64,000 nucleotides of DNA from Parabacteroides sp. AD58 (GCF_023744375.2 NZ_CP146284.1:372001-436000); one strand, 5' to 3'; counted from the first letter of the stretch, positions 1-8,538 are shown. Notes: a model not told the origin generated them from the letters alone. Numbers and translations are program-made.

Positions 1-1771
1 CCGGAAGCATGAGTGCCCTGCTTTCTGCCTGCTTGTCCCTTTCGGCTTCTCTGATTTGGGCATCAATGTCTTCCATGCTGTGGGAGAACTTGTCGTAGTC
101 TTCTTCCATCTTGGAGGCAACCAACAGCTTTTGTCTCAACCCTTCACGTTCCTTTTCGGTGAACTTGGTGAAGGGCTGGAAGTAGGCTTCGTAGTATTCC
201 ACGATGGTCTGGTTGATGAGCATGTCCTCAATCTTGCTTGGAAAGTCGTTACCCTTGAATATCAGGAATATCAAAGACTTCAAGAAGTTCTTCTTCTCCC
301 CGAAGTTCAAGTCATACTCTTCTTTTGTTACCTTGAAAGGATTCATGGAGATGGGCTTCTCCTTCGAGTAAGAAATATAGGTTCCCTTGTAGTAACCACA
401 GATACCTTCATAGGAATCACCCGTATCGACCATAACCACATCCGTCTTTTGCTCTAATAGTTGACGAACCACGCTGTTCATGTGGAATGACTTCCCGCTT
501 CCTGAAGGTCCGATGCAGAAGAAGTTGGCATTATCCGTCATCTTCACCTTACCCTCTTTCCCTGTGATGTCAATACACACTGGCAGCCCCTGGCGGTCGG
601 TGTAGTATGTGGTCAGCGGAGTATCTTCCGAGCCCTTTAGATGTTCCTTGAAAAAGAAGCACAGAGCGGCATCGGAGAGCGTCAAAAAGAGGTCATAGTC
701 CGGATTGAAGGCATAGCCGTTGCCGGGGAAGCTGTCGGTAAACAATTCCAACTGGTTGTAGGCGGTACGGGACGGCATGATGCCGCATTCATACAGCTTG
801 GTTTCCAGATAGGAAGTGACCGGGGTGACCTTGTCTGCCGGGCAGCTTACCAGAATGTTGAAGTTGCAATAAACCAACTGCGTGCTGTCCACAGCCAGGC
901 GGTCCAGCACTTCCTCAATGTCTTCCTTCGCAATCTTGTTGCTCGGGTCAGGCATGGAGCCGTGACGTTTGGCCTTTGCCTGGAGTTTTCTCAGCAATTT
1001 TCGTTGGTTCGGTATCTGTACCACCTGGTTGAACACCACACAATCAGCATGGGGCACACTCGTCAGAAAAGAGAACAAGTCCGTAGCGATGCCGTAGCCG
1101 TTGATGTTCATCTGAGTATAGGGCTTCACCAGCGAAGGCAGGTTAATCTCGTCTATATCCACCAGCGGATAAGAACGGACTACCCGGTCGCCGATTTTCA
1201 GATACTCGTCTGATGCCTTGAAGTTGGTCATCGAGAACGGACCATGCCGGAACTGGAAGGCCATGAAGCGGTGGCAATACTCGTTCACCTCTTCCTTGGT
1301 CAACTTCCGATGCTTGATATTCTTCTCCTTGAGAATGTCGCTCACTTTGGAAACCTTGGAATGGAAGTCCAGCCATCTCTTCGGGTCGTACTGAACGAAC
1401 TGGCTGTGCTGTGCCTCCTGCGTGAGGATAAGGTAGGTACGTATCTCCGTAAATTCTCTTCCCTCAAAGTAACGGAAGTAGCTTTTGGTTAGGAACTCTG
1501 CATCCTCCGGCACCTCATGGTGGTAGGACTGCTTGCAGAGCACGTCCTGTTTTTGCAGGGCATAACCCTCGCCGAGCGTCTGTACCACATTGGAGAGCAC
1601 ATCCTGAAAGAGCATGTACTGCTCCGCATCGGTACAAAGCTGCTGCACGGGATTGATTATCTCGAAAATAACCGACGGTTCCCCCTTGGCTGAAAAAAGG
1701 ACGACATTGCCGTCCGTTTCCTCCAGCTGCGCATAAAGGCCGTCAAATATTCTTTTCTTGGTACGTGCCAT
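1..1771 (-). CDS. traG: TraG conjugation ATPase (partial, 3' end outside window)
   Basis: VirB4/TraG-type ATPase of a Bacteroides conjugative element, powering the type IV secretion machine at the inner membrane. The reading frame opens at the ATG complementary to 1769-1771 (MARTKKRIFDGLYAQLEE) and stays open to position 1, about 590 codons. The Walker A motif GPSGSGKS is encoded near 487-511, followed by a VMVDTGDSYEG strand and a long charged helical stretch. The full family protein is about 830 residues, so the C-terminal third, including Walker B, is lost at the window edge. It lies 16 bp after traF and ends the visible tra operon. Family assignment is firm from order and motif. Confidence 0.93.
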   Translation of the reverse strand, partial: MARTKKRIFDGLYAQLEETDGNVVLFSAKGEPSVIFEIINPVQQLCTDAEQYMLFQDVLSNVVQTLGEGYALQKQDVLCKQSYHHEVPEDAEFLTKSYFRYFEGREFTEIRTYLILTQEAQHSQFVQYDPKRWLDFHSKVSKVSDILKEKNIKHRKLTKEEVNEYCHRFMAFQFRHGPFSMTNFKASDEYLKIGDRVVRSYPLVDIDEINLPSLVKPYTQMNINGYGIATDLFSFLTSVPHADCVVFNQVVQIPNQRKLLRKLQAKAKRHGSMPDPSNKIAKEDIEEVLDRLAVDSTQLVYCNFNILVSCPADKVTPVTSYLETKLYECGIMPSRTAYNQLELFTDSFPGNGYAFNPDYDLFLTLSDAALCFFFKEHLKGSEDTPLTTYYTDRQGLPVCIDITGKEGKVKMTDNANFFCIGPSGSGKSFHMNSVVRQLLEQKTDVVMVDTGDSYEGICGYYKGTYISYSKEKPISMNPFKVTKEEYDLNFGEKKNFLKSLIFLIFKGNDFPSKIEDMLINQTIVEYYEAYFQPFTKFTEKEREGLRQKLLVASKMEEDYDKFSHSMEDIDAQIREAERDKQAESRALMLP

Positions 1772-1787
1772 AATCATTCATTTTATT

Positions 1788-2078
1788 TTACGAGTTACGT
1801 CTCAGATTCTTGTAAACATGGATACCCTTTGCCCGCCGTTTGTTGTGGAGACCGCCACGCTGCTTGACGTAAATGGTGACCAATCCGACCACTGCCATCA
1901 CCAGCATGGCGATGAACCCGGCAAGCTTTCCCAAAGCGATGGAGAAACCGATAAAACCCACGAATGACACACCGATGGCCGCTGCTGCCAAAGTCAGGAA
2001 ACGACCGCGTATGCCCATGAACTCCAGCGGTTTCTGCAAGCCTTTGAAAACGGGATAACCCTCCTGATTCATCGTCAT
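1788..2078 (-). CDS. traF: TraF, DUF4133 conjugation membrane protein
   Basis: Small inner-membrane component of the CTnDOT-type mating apparatus (DUF4133), comparable in size and place to VirB3-like proteins. The 96 residues begin MTMNQEGYPVFKGLQKPLEF, a typical N-terminus for the family, and hold two hydrophobic segments at about 28-48 and 52-70 followed by a basic tail (KQRGGLHNKRRAKG). The start could also be the second Met at 2072. It sits between traE and traG, the canonical position, and is surely co-transcribed with them. Confidence 0.9.
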   Translation of the reverse strand: MTMNQEGYPVFKGLQKPLEFMGIRGRFLTLAAAAIGVSFVGFIGFSIALGKLAGFIAMLVMAVVGLVTIYVKQRGGLHNKRRAKGIHVYKNLRRNS

Positions 2079-2107
2079 AATTCTGGATAGAATGTTGACA
2101 GATTGGA

Positions 2108-2506
2108 TTACTTAAAGAAGAGCGGAAGAGCCTCAGAAAGAGCGATAAATGCAATACATCCGCCAATGGTCAGCATGATAGTTTTCTTGACATCCTGGTC
2201 GCCGTTCTGCATCTTAAAATAAACGTTAAAAGCTCCTACTAAAACTATAACGGCTGCAATCGCTTTCATCAAGTTTGACACCGGAGTCTGGTAGGAACTC
2301 ACTTCCTGGGTGGCTTTGGTAAAGCCTGCGGCTCCCTTGCTGCCTGCCATCGCTTCACCGACCGATACCGTAAGGGCAAAGATGAACATGAGGCATTTCT
2401 GTACCACACTGCAGGCCATAAGGCGGTTGACTGCTTTTTCAGAAGAACGCTGGATAGAGCGGAAGATGCTTTCGTTTCCGCATACGAGTTGATTGAGTTG
2501 TTTCAT
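2108..2506 (-). CDS. traE: TraE, DUF4134 conjugation membrane protein
   Basis: DUF4134 family, a small membrane protein of the Bacteroides conjugation machine, probably VirB2/pilin-like in position though its role is not proven. The 132 residues have a long N-terminal extension, a hydrophobic segment at about 38-53 ending in an Ala-Gly-rich stretch (EAMAGSKGAAGF), and two further membrane helices at about 82-98 and 108-128. An inner Met at residue 30 (MACSVVQK) gives a length closer to that usual for the family and is an alternative start. Upstream lies a tandem repeat tract (2536-2607). Confidence 0.88.
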   Translation of the reverse strand: MKQLNQLVCGNESIFRSIQRSSEKAVNRLMACSVVQKCLMFIFALTVSVGEAMAGSKGAAGFTKATQEVSSYQTPVSNLMKAIAAVIVLVGAFNVYFKMQNGDQDVKKTIMLTIGGCIAFIALSEALPLFFK

Positions 2507-2535
2507 TGTATATTTCTTTGATAATGGATTTCATC

Positions 2536-2607
2536 GCCAAAGGAACAGAGGTCGCCAAAGAAACAGAGGTCATTCAAGTATCAGAGGTCGCTAAAGGAAC
2601 GGTGGAC
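2536..2607. repeat. Four tandem 18-bp imperfect repeats between traE and traD
   Basis: Four consecutive 18-bp units start at 2536, 2554, 2572 and 2590, each close to gccaaaggaacagaggtc; the third and fourth are more diverged. The tract fills most of the 126-bp gap between the traD stop and the traE start. The period is a multiple of three, but neither strand carries a convincing gene through it. Confidence 0.8.
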
Positions 2608-2632
2608 TTTCGTCCAAGTAGTATCGGGTGTA

Positions 2633-3316
2633 TTACCCGGCATATCGCATGCTTTCGCAGTGATAGATAATGGTACCCAGGTCACATTCACCGGTTTCGG
2701 CCAACTGGTCGATGGCTTTGAAGATGTCATCCACCAAAATGCCGTCTGTCAGGATGGCTTCTCGATAGGTCGGTGAGCGGTAGGGTTGGTCGTCATCGGT
2801 ACTTTCTTCGGATGCTTGTTCGCCAGAAGGTTTTTCAGATTCTTCTTCAGCAGTTCCCTCGGTCGTTTCATCATCAGAAGATTGGGAAGAAGCTGCTTCC
2901 TGTTCGTTATCCGATTCAGTTGCCTGTGAAGGAGTTGTAGTACCAGATTCAATTTCATTGTACACATCTTCAGAATTGTCTGATTCCTCTTGTTCATCTT
3001 CGGTTTCTTCTTTCCATTCCTGTGAAGTATCGGCATCCGATTGAGTTGGAGAAGCATCGTCATGCTGACTGTTTTCAGAAGCATTCTCGCTTGGAGAATC
3101 TTCTTTCTTTTCCTCTTCTTTCTTCGGTTCCTCCCGACTCACCTTGTGAGGTCGGAAAGACTGGGCTTCGTCCGATATGTCTATATCCTCCTCTACATGG
3201 TTATCTTGTTCTGCCGCTTCCGCTGCCTTGGCTCGCTGGATGTCCATCACAATCAAGAAGGCATAGTAGCATAACAGCGCCACAAAGAGGATCGAGATTA
3301 TTTGTCCATAGGTCAT
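2633..3316 (-). CDS. TraD-like acidic membrane-anchored protein of the tra operon
   Basis: In the place of traD in CTnDOT-type operons. The 227 residues start with one membrane helix (about 5-23), then a very long acidic, low-complexity region (about 30-175, rich in Glu, Asp, Ser, Gln) with no fold visible, and end in a conserved-looking segment (YREAILTDGILVDDIFKAIDQLAETGECDLGTIIYH). The design suggests an inner-membrane anchor with a disordered spacer and a C-terminal interaction domain facing the cytoplasm or periplasm. No enzymatic motif is seen. It lies 10 bp after the HTH gene. Function is unknown; assignment is by position. Confidence 0.75.
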   Translation of the reverse strand: MTYGQIISILFVALLCYYAFLIVMDIQRAKAAEAAEQDNHVEEDIDISDEAQSFRPHKVSREEPKKEEEKKEDSPSENASENSQHDDASPTQSDADTSQEWKEETEDEQEESDNSEDVYNEIESGTTTPSQATESDNEQEAASSQSSDDETTEGTAEEESEKPSGEQASEESTDDDQPYRSPTYREAILTDGILVDDIFKAIDQLAETGECDLGTIIYHCESMRYAG

Positions 3317-3326
3317 GATTGATTCT

Positions 3327-3923
3327 TTATAGCAGGTTAGACAATACCACCGTGGCTTCGACCGGAAAAGGCAGGAAACGGAATCCCAGTTTGGCGCCTC
3401 TCATTTCCGATTCCTTGATTCGACGGATATGATCGGGATAGTAGAGTATGCCGTATTCCTCTCCGGCCACATAGCCCTGTGACCTGAGCCAGGAACGGAG
3501 GCGGACTCGGGCCCGGTTGGACACAACCTTAATGCGGGTGATGGGACTCAGCCCAAAGATGACCCTGCGTCTTTCCCGACGCATGATGTCGGTGTGAATC
3601 CTTGAAAAGAGGTTGAAGTCTTCCGATGGGGTACGCTTCAAGCCCATATTGGCGGCAATTCTCCGCACATATTCTCTGGACACACCGAGATCCTTTCCGA
3701 TTTCGGCAAAGGAGCGGTGCCCGAAGTGGTTGCGTATGTAGTCTGCACGTTCGAGCCAACGGGTTTTTTCCATCTTCTTGAGCCCCAGCTGACGTGCCTT
3801 CATCTTCACGGAGCGTTCGCTCATATCCAGCACCTGTGCCGTGTGGGGTGTGGTTTCGATGGGATACAGCTGGACGAGCAGGGCTATTTTCTGTTCGGTC
3901 CAGTTAGTTCTTCTCTTTCTCAT
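3327..3923 (-). CDS. TraC-position protein with two helix-turn-helix motifs
   Basis: I place the start at the ATG complementary to 3921-3923 (MRKRRTNWTEQKIALL), giving 198 residues and a 20-bp overlap with traB; the longer open frame upstream has shadow composition. Residues about 6-45 resemble a Myb/SANT-like module (NWTEQKIALLVQLYP...SERSVKMKARQLGLKK) and about 60-90 form a second HTH (FAEIGKDLGVSREYVRRIAANMGLKR). The C-terminal half is basic with no recognised domain. It may bind DNA, either as a regulator of the tra genes or as part of DNA processing; both are inference. Confidence 0.78.
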   Translation of the reverse strand: MRKRRTNWTEQKIALLVQLYPIETTPHTAQVLDMSERSVKMKARQLGLKKMEKTRWLERADYIRNHFGHRSFAEIGKDLGVSREYVRRIAANMGLKRTPSEDFNLFSRIHTDIMRRERRRVIFGLSPITRIKVVSNRARVRLRSWLRSQGYVAGEEYGILYYPDHIRRIKESEMRGAKLGFRFLPFPVEATVVLSNLL

Positions 3924-4347
3924 AGGCTTGCTGATTGAAGTTGGTAAACAATGATTTCTTTTCCCTGCGAAACTGGGCCAGCTGCGGCAGGTAGGCATCG
4001 AAGAAGGAGCGGACGATGGCATTGACCATGTCGGAGCGGCTACGGTTGTAGATGACACAGTCGTCGAGTGAGTCTGCCAGGTCGCGGTCCAGCCTGCAGA
4101 CCAGCCTTTCGCTCTTGTCGTTCTGTTCATCGGAGGCTTCCAGATGTTTCAGGAAGTCGTTCCAGTATCTTTCCTGTTCAACCTGAGGAGAAAGGACTGC
4201 TTCGGTGTTCTCTTCCGTTGTTTCCTCCTTGTGAGATTGGGGTGTGGGTTCCAACATATCGGGCGATTCGTCTGCCAGAATGATGTCGGGGTCATTGATG
4301 CCTTGCATAAGGTCATCCAATGCCGGAATGTCATTTTTCATACGCAA
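3904..4347 (-). CDS. traB: TraB, DUF3408 protein
   Basis: DUF3408 family, found beside the ParA-like gene at the start of Bacteroides conjugation operons. The 147 residues have an acidic disordered N-terminal half (about 1-75) and a folded C-terminal part (SERLVCRLDRDLADSLDDCVIYNRSRSDMVNAIVRSFFDAYLPQL) that resembles a ribbon-helix-helix module. It follows traA by 14 bp and overlaps the next gene. Such a pairing with a ParA ATPase suggests a DNA-binding ParB-like partner, but this is inference. Confidence 0.82.
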   Translation of the reverse strand: MRMKNDIPALDDLMQGINDPDIILADESPDMLEPTPQSHKEETTEENTEAVLSPQVEQERYWNDFLKHLEASDEQNDKSERLVCRLDRDLADSLDDCVIYNRSRSDMVNAIVRSFFDAYLPQLAQFRREKKSLFTNFNQQAYEKEKN

Positions 4348-4361
4348 TGCTATTTTGATGG

Positions 4362-5216
4362 TTACTGATTGAGTTGATTATCGTCTGGCTCTGCTGCTTC
4401 ACTTTCATCTTCTGCTGCGTCCTCGGACAGGGCGATGGATGTGGCGGCGGCCTGATACTTTTTCTTTCCGCTCTTGGGATAGAGGTTTTCCGTGAGCTGG
4501 ATGCCGGAGAGTTCCACTTCCCGCAGAGGGTCCAGGGTGTCGAAGATGCAGGAATACAGCTTGTCAAAAACTTGGGCTGCTATCGGCAAGGCCATATCCA
4601 GACCTGCAATGGTACTGAACCTTTCCATGTCTGCCCGTTTGGGAATCTTGGCGGTGACATACCCGTAGTTGGAAAAGGTTTCCCGGGTGTTGTCCCAAAG
4701 GAGGAGTTCCGAGCGCCTGCCCACACGGAGATCATGCTGATTGGGTACAATGAAGAGCCGGGCTTTCATCTTTGCACCGACCATTTTACGGAGCCGATCC
4801 AAAAACATCAGGAAGCTGGCGGTGGAGGGAACCGTTACCAGGTCATAGTGAAAAGGCACAACGATGATGTCGGAGTTGACAAACATCGGCACCAGTCCGT
4901 TGGCCATCAGGCTGCCCGGTGAGTCCATCAGCGCCACGTCTATCTCCGGGTCGTTATGGAGTTTCTCGACCAGCGAGGTCATGGCATTGTTGTCGTTGAC
5001 TTCGTAGGACCATACTTCATAGGGGATGAGTTCTTCTCCGTAGCGCTTGATGTCTGACTTGCGGCACTTCATGATGGAGTGCTGGAAGTCGCAGTCGATA
5101 ACGACCACACGGACGCCTTTCGTCACCAGGTAATTGGCGAAGGTTACGCAAAGGGAGGTTTTTCCGACACCTCCCTTCTGGTTGGCAAAGGTTACTATGA
5201 CAGGTGTCTGTATCAT
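4362..5216 (-). CDS. traA: TraA, ParA/MinD-family ATPase
   Basis: Deviant Walker ATPase of the ParA family, first gene of the tra operon. The 284 residues carry the signature KGGVGKTSLCVTFANYL at about 14-30, the A' motif VVVIDCDFQHS and the Walker B-like VALMDSPGSL. The C-terminal 50 residues are charged and probably disordered. Proteins of this kind position DNA or machinery; in CTnDOT-like elements the exact role is not settled. A promoter with a 15-bp box shared with the mob unit lies just upstream. Confidence 0.9.
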   Translation of the reverse strand: MIQTPVIVTFANQKGGVGKTSLCVTFANYLVTKGVRVVVIDCDFQHSIMKCRKSDIKRYGEELIPYEVWSYEVNDNNAMTSLVEKLHNDPEIDVALMDSPGSLMANGLVPMFVNSDIIVVPFHYDLVTVPSTASFLMFLDRLRKMVGAKMKARLFIVPNQHDLRVGRRSELLLWDNTRETFSNYGYVTAKIPKRADMERFSTIAGLDMALPIAAQVFDKLYSCIFDTLDPLREVELSGIQLTENLYPKSGKKKYQAAATSIALSEDAAEDESEAAEPDDNQLNQ

Positions 5217-5245
5217 GTTGTTTTTCGTCTGAATTAAATCGGAAG

Positions 5246-5277
5246 CAAAAATAAATTCCAGGATATTGATAACCTAA
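5246..5277 (-). promoter_or_regulatory. Promoter of the tra operon
   Basis: On the minus strand, TATTTTTG (5246-5253) fits the Bacteroidetes -7 box and TTAG (5274-5277, one mismatch to TTTG) sits exactly 20 bp upstream. The -33 element overlaps a 15-bp box also present at the mob promoter. Transcription would start near 5238, about 20 bases before traA. Confidence 0.6.
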
Positions 5278-5290
5278 ATGCACAACATCA
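5276..5290 (-). promoter_or_regulatory. 15-bp box shared by tra and mob promoters, tra copy
   Basis: Minus strand TGATGTTGTGCATTT, identical to 7784-7798. Its last bases merge with the -33 element. On the plus strand the box runs into a small hairpin (gcaca/tgtgc, 5280-5295). Likely a binding site for a shared regulator; the regulator is not identified. Confidence 0.55.
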
Positions 5291-5448
5291 GTGTGCAGGG
5301 AATCGGGCAAACTTTTGTATTTTGAGCTGTTTTACCGGAGTTTTTCTGTCTATATGCCCGAAAAGATTACAGAAGGTAGTCCCATGAAACTGAAAATGCG
5401 AAGATTTCCTTCAATCAAACAATATTCAATCATCTGTCCATCATTCAT

Positions 5449-7044
5449 TTACCATTTCATGGAGTGGCCGTTGTCCACTTCGTCGTAGTTGGTCTTCTTG
5501 CCGACTTCCCATTCACGGTTGGCGCTGTGGCTGCCGACACCTTCTTTCCGGAGTTTGCCCAGTCCTTGATGCGACTTCCGCTGCAAACTCTTGACTGGAT
5601 TGAGCGTCTTCTTCTTGGACTTCTTGAACGGCACTCCCTGGCGCTTTGGCTTCTTGGATTTCTTCTTCACCCGTTCCACATCGAAGCCTTCTTCATTCAG
5701 GTTGATCAGGATATGTTCCTTGAAGTTGATGGCATAGTAGGTATCATCGACCTGACGGATGATGAAGCCTTCCTGGTACATGGCGCTGCGGGGGGACTTC
5801 ACTTCGGAATCACTGAAGATTTCATGCAGGCGGCTGACGGAATCGGCATACTTGGGAGGACGCTCCGTGGAGATGCTTACCATATCCGGGCGGTCCACCT
5901 TGAAAGCCTTGCACAGCAGTTCCACTTCGGCTTCATTCTGCGGACGGAACTTCTCGATGAAGCTGATGCGGTTGTTGCGGTTGATGGCTGCTGCCATTTC
6001 TTCCGGAAGAGGTCGGGACTGGCCGTCGTAGAAGATGACACCTTTCTTTATATAGGCATGCTGTTTCTTGAGTTTCTGGAAGATTTCTCCCTGGGTTATC
6101 TTGGGGTTCAGCTGGAGTAACTGGCCAATGTAGGCTTCAATCCGATCAAAGCGTTGTTCGGGAGTAGCAAAGTCGAGGAGTTCTTCTACGGCTAGAACCC
6201 GGGCACCATGAATGACGGTCTTGTTGGCATGGTCAATCAGCATGTAGCCGTAGGGTTTGTCTTTCTTGCCGAAGAAGACCACATCCACGCCGAAATTCTT
6301 CTTCATTTCCTTCTGCAGTTCTTCCTTATTGGCGCATACATCCCGGTATTTCTTCAGGCAGGCTCTCAGCTGGCGATTGCGTGCCTTGTCCTGATAACCT
6401 TTCTTATATAGAACTTCAATCTCTGTCAGGGGGAGTTTCTTTTGGATTCGGCCGCCTTGCTTGACGAAGACGTTCCCGTCTTTCTGGAAAACTTCATAGC
6501 CCATGGTTCCCATCACGGCCTTGAACTGGGCAAAGGAGGAGAAACTGTACTGCTTGGCGGCCTCGATGTCTTTCTCTGTCTTTTGTGTTCTGTCGGTTCC
6601 AAGTATCTTGTCAATAACCACCTGCGAGCGCCTGCGTTCATGGTCGTGCTGTATCTTGCGACCGTCGGGCGCCACTCTCGAAGTCACAATGTGCAAGTGA
6701 GTGTTGTCTGTATCGTGATGCGCATAGATGAGCCAGGGTTGTCCGGATTCGGCATACCCCATTTCCTGCAGATACTGGTGCGCGAAATCAAGTAACTGCT
6801 GTTCCGTCATCTCGTGGCCCTTGCAGGAGATGGCTACATGGAACTGAGGTTTCTGAATCCGGCTGTTCTGGGAACTATAGAGCTGGAGGAACTGCACCAG
6901 CTGTTTGGCGGTCGGATGTTCCGAAGCGTCCAGTCCACCGAAGTTCCGCATCTCCAGCAGGGTGGCCACTCCTTTAAAGACCTTGTGTTCGTTGTAGCCG
7001 ACGGCATGGAAGTCGGCGCTTCCGGGAAGGATGGTTGCTATCAT
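5449..7044 (-). CDS. Relaxase / mobilization nuclease (MobB-type)
   Basis: Relaxase that nicks the element at oriT and pilots the strand in conjugation. The 531 residues have an N-terminal relaxase domain with a candidate catalytic Tyr at 17 (HAVGYNEHKV) and the metal-binding three-His motif HHDTDNTHLHIVTSR at about 118-132, as in the MOBP class (PF03432). The middle part (about 200-440) carries no motif I recognise; the last 90 residues are Lys/Arg-rich, fitting DNA binding. It follows mobA after a 126-bp gap and precedes traA, as in other Bacteroides elements. Confidence 0.9.
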   Translation of the reverse strand: MIATILPGSADFHAVGYNEHKVFKGVATLLEMRNFGGLDASEHPTAKQLVQFLQLYSSQNSRIQKPQFHVAISCKGHEMTEQQLLDFAHQYLQEMGYAESGQPWLIYAHHDTDNTHLHIVTSRVAPDGRKIQHDHERRRSQVVIDKILGTDRTQKTEKDIEAAKQYSFSSFAQFKAVMGTMGYEVFQKDGNVFVKQGGRIQKKLPLTEIEVLYKKGYQDKARNRQLRACLKKYRDVCANKEELQKEMKKNFGVDVVFFGKKDKPYGYMLIDHANKTVIHGARVLAVEELLDFATPEQRFDRIEAYIGQLLQLNPKITQGEIFQKLKKQHAYIKKGVIFYDGQSRPLPEEMAAAINRNNRISFIEKFRPQNEAEVELLCKAFKVDRPDMVSISTERPPKYADSVSRLHEIFSDSEVKSPRSAMYQEGFIIRQVDDTYYAINFKEHILINLNEEGFDVERVKKKSKKPKRQGVPFKKSKKKTLNPVKSLQRKSHQGLGKLRKEGVGSHSANREWEVGKKTNYDEVDNGHSMKW

Positions 7045-7170
7045 GGTATGTTCATTTGTTGGGTGATTCGTGAAACAAGGAATTGGGGGCTAAAAAACAC
7101 GAAACCTCGGATGCCCAATCGGGAGGCTCCAAGGTTCCAGGTATGCCATATCGCTGAATGGTGAATGTGC

Positions 7171-7560
7171 TTACCGCATCAGCCGTGAGTTTCGGTGCAG
7201 CAATTCAAGATCCTCCTTCAGCTTGTTCAAGGTGTCCTGCATATCCTGAATCGAAGGAAGCAGGACCTCATACACATAACTGGGTGCCAGCAGTCCGGCG
7301 ACCGCCAGTTCGTTGGCCCGCTTGACCGACTGATTCAAGTTACTGCCTGCCCAGGACAATTCGTTCTGGAACTTCCGGTAAAATGCTCGCAAGTCCTGCA
7401 TCATCTCAATCTGCTGTCTGACATCCACATGGGTAAATTCCTGCACGGCCTGCCGGATATAGTTGCTCACAGACTGGTAAGGAACGGCTTTTTCCTTCAG
7501 ATTCAACAGTTCATCGGAGGTAAGCCGTAACTGAAATACTTTGGTACGCTGGTTCTTCAT
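7171..7560 (-). CDS. MobA-like relaxosome protein (MobC/ribbon-helix-helix family)
   Basis: Accessory relaxosome protein expected to bind oriT and help the relaxase. I take the ATG complementary to 7558-7560 (MKNQRTKVFQLRLTSDELL), giving 129 residues; the open frame upstream has no matching composition. The N-terminus is a ribbon-helix-helix (about 5-45) and the rest is helical, including NELSWAGSNLNQSVKRANELA, a pattern typical of the family. It is the first gene of the mob unit, with a leader of nearly 190 bases from the proposed promoter. Confidence 0.87.
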   Translation of the reverse strand: MKNQRTKVFQLRLTSDELLNLKEKAVPYQSVSNYIRQAVQEFTHVDVRQQIEMMQDLRAFYRKFQNELSWAGSNLNQSVKRANELAVAGLLAPSYVYEVLLPSIQDMQDTLNKLKEDLELLHRNSRLMR

Positions 7561-7752
7561 ATGCCTTGACTTTAGTTGTTCGGATTCCCGGACACCTCTT
7601 TCGCGAAGCGAAACAGCGATGCACATCGCTCCGCTGCACGGCAGTCGGCAAGTGACCCTTGTGAGGACAAAACTTGTTTTGTAATGACAAGGGTACAACT
7701 TGCTTGGCTCCATATGCAACGCAGTTCGAAGGCTCCCCGGGTATTTCTCGAC

Positions 7753-7784
7753 CCAAATTACCGCAAAATTTTGCGAAGAACAAA
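7753..7784 (-). promoter_or_regulatory. Promoter of the mob unit with a palindrome in its spacer
   Basis: Minus strand: TTTG (7781-7784), 20-bp spacer, TAATTTGG (7753-7760, one mismatch to TAnnTTTG). The spacer contains the perfect 14-bp palindrome CGCAAAATTTTGCG (7762-7775), well placed for a dimeric repressor that blocks polymerase. Start of transcription would be near 7746. Confidence 0.55.
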
Positions 7785-7798
7785 AATGCACAACATCA
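7784..7798 (-). promoter_or_regulatory. 15-bp box shared by tra and mob promoters, mob copy
   Basis: Minus strand TGATGTTGTGCATTT, identical to the copy at 5276-5290 and again joined to the -33 element. Same placement at two operon promoters suggests coordinated control of mobilization and transfer. Confidence 0.55.
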
Positions 7799-8538
7799 TT
7801 CTTTGGAGAAATCTTCTGTACAACTTACTTGATTACCAGGCTTTCCGCGTACTATGAAATGCGGGTCGTCTGCACCATGGAACCCCGGTTACGGGGGTTG
7901 TCGGTTCAACATACATTGGGGATTGGTCAGCAGAGGATGACATTCGTGAGATACATTCTCCAAGGTTAATTTGCGACAGCGGTCATCAGCTCTACGGAAT
8001 ATAAGTTACATTGATGCTGCTTACAAAGAAATGGATGTACCTGCAGCTTTGTTTCCGTGGTACAGTCCATCTGCGTAGCTTGATGGCTCCGACATCAGAA
8101 CAGATATTCTCAAGTTGGAACGAACGAAGCAATCTATATATAGGTATAGGCAAACAAGCGTGTTCGGGTTTGCCCATTCTGAAAGTCCCTTGAACTCTTG
8201 GTTCATGAAACTCTCAAAGCATATAGATGTTCATCGGCAAACCGTCGCGTCATGTACCTTGCGCTGATGTATCATACTTCAAGGGAAAAGGATTTTGGGC
8301 GCTTGCGAACGATGGTCAAAGAACGAGAGGGAAAAGAAGTTGGTCCAACATGTGGTCAAACATTTTTTGTTATCTTTTTGTTGGACCAAGTGCATTTGAA
8401 GCATTGACGGAAGAACGACTGCATGAATGTTCATGCTACCGATGTTTCGCTGTTGTCTGCACCTTGGTTTGGAGGTTGAAACAGCCTGAGAACCAGGTGA
8501 AAAAGTGACCCAAAATACATAAAAAAGAGACTGGAAAA
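7799..8538. other. Gene-poor stretch of the conjugative element, candidate oriT region
   Basis: No reading frame here has convincing protein character. The stretch holds several hairpins: AACCCC/GGGGTT near 7880-7900, an 11-bp stem with one bulge (ATGGATGTACC with GGTACAGTCCAT, 8031-8070) and a 7-bp stem (GGCAAAC/GTTTGCC, 8149-8174). Position upstream of mobA fits oriT in related elements, but no nick site is recognised. Confidence 0.4.

Noticed and set aside
2524..2667. Possible peptide gene on the plus strand through the 18-bp repeats
   Set aside because: It runs against the tra operon, has no promoter and ends inside traD.
7571..8508. Several open frames of 60-100 codons on both strands in the conjugative element
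   Set aside because: They overlap each other, lack family-like sequence and have mixed low-quality composition; no promoter or start context supports them.
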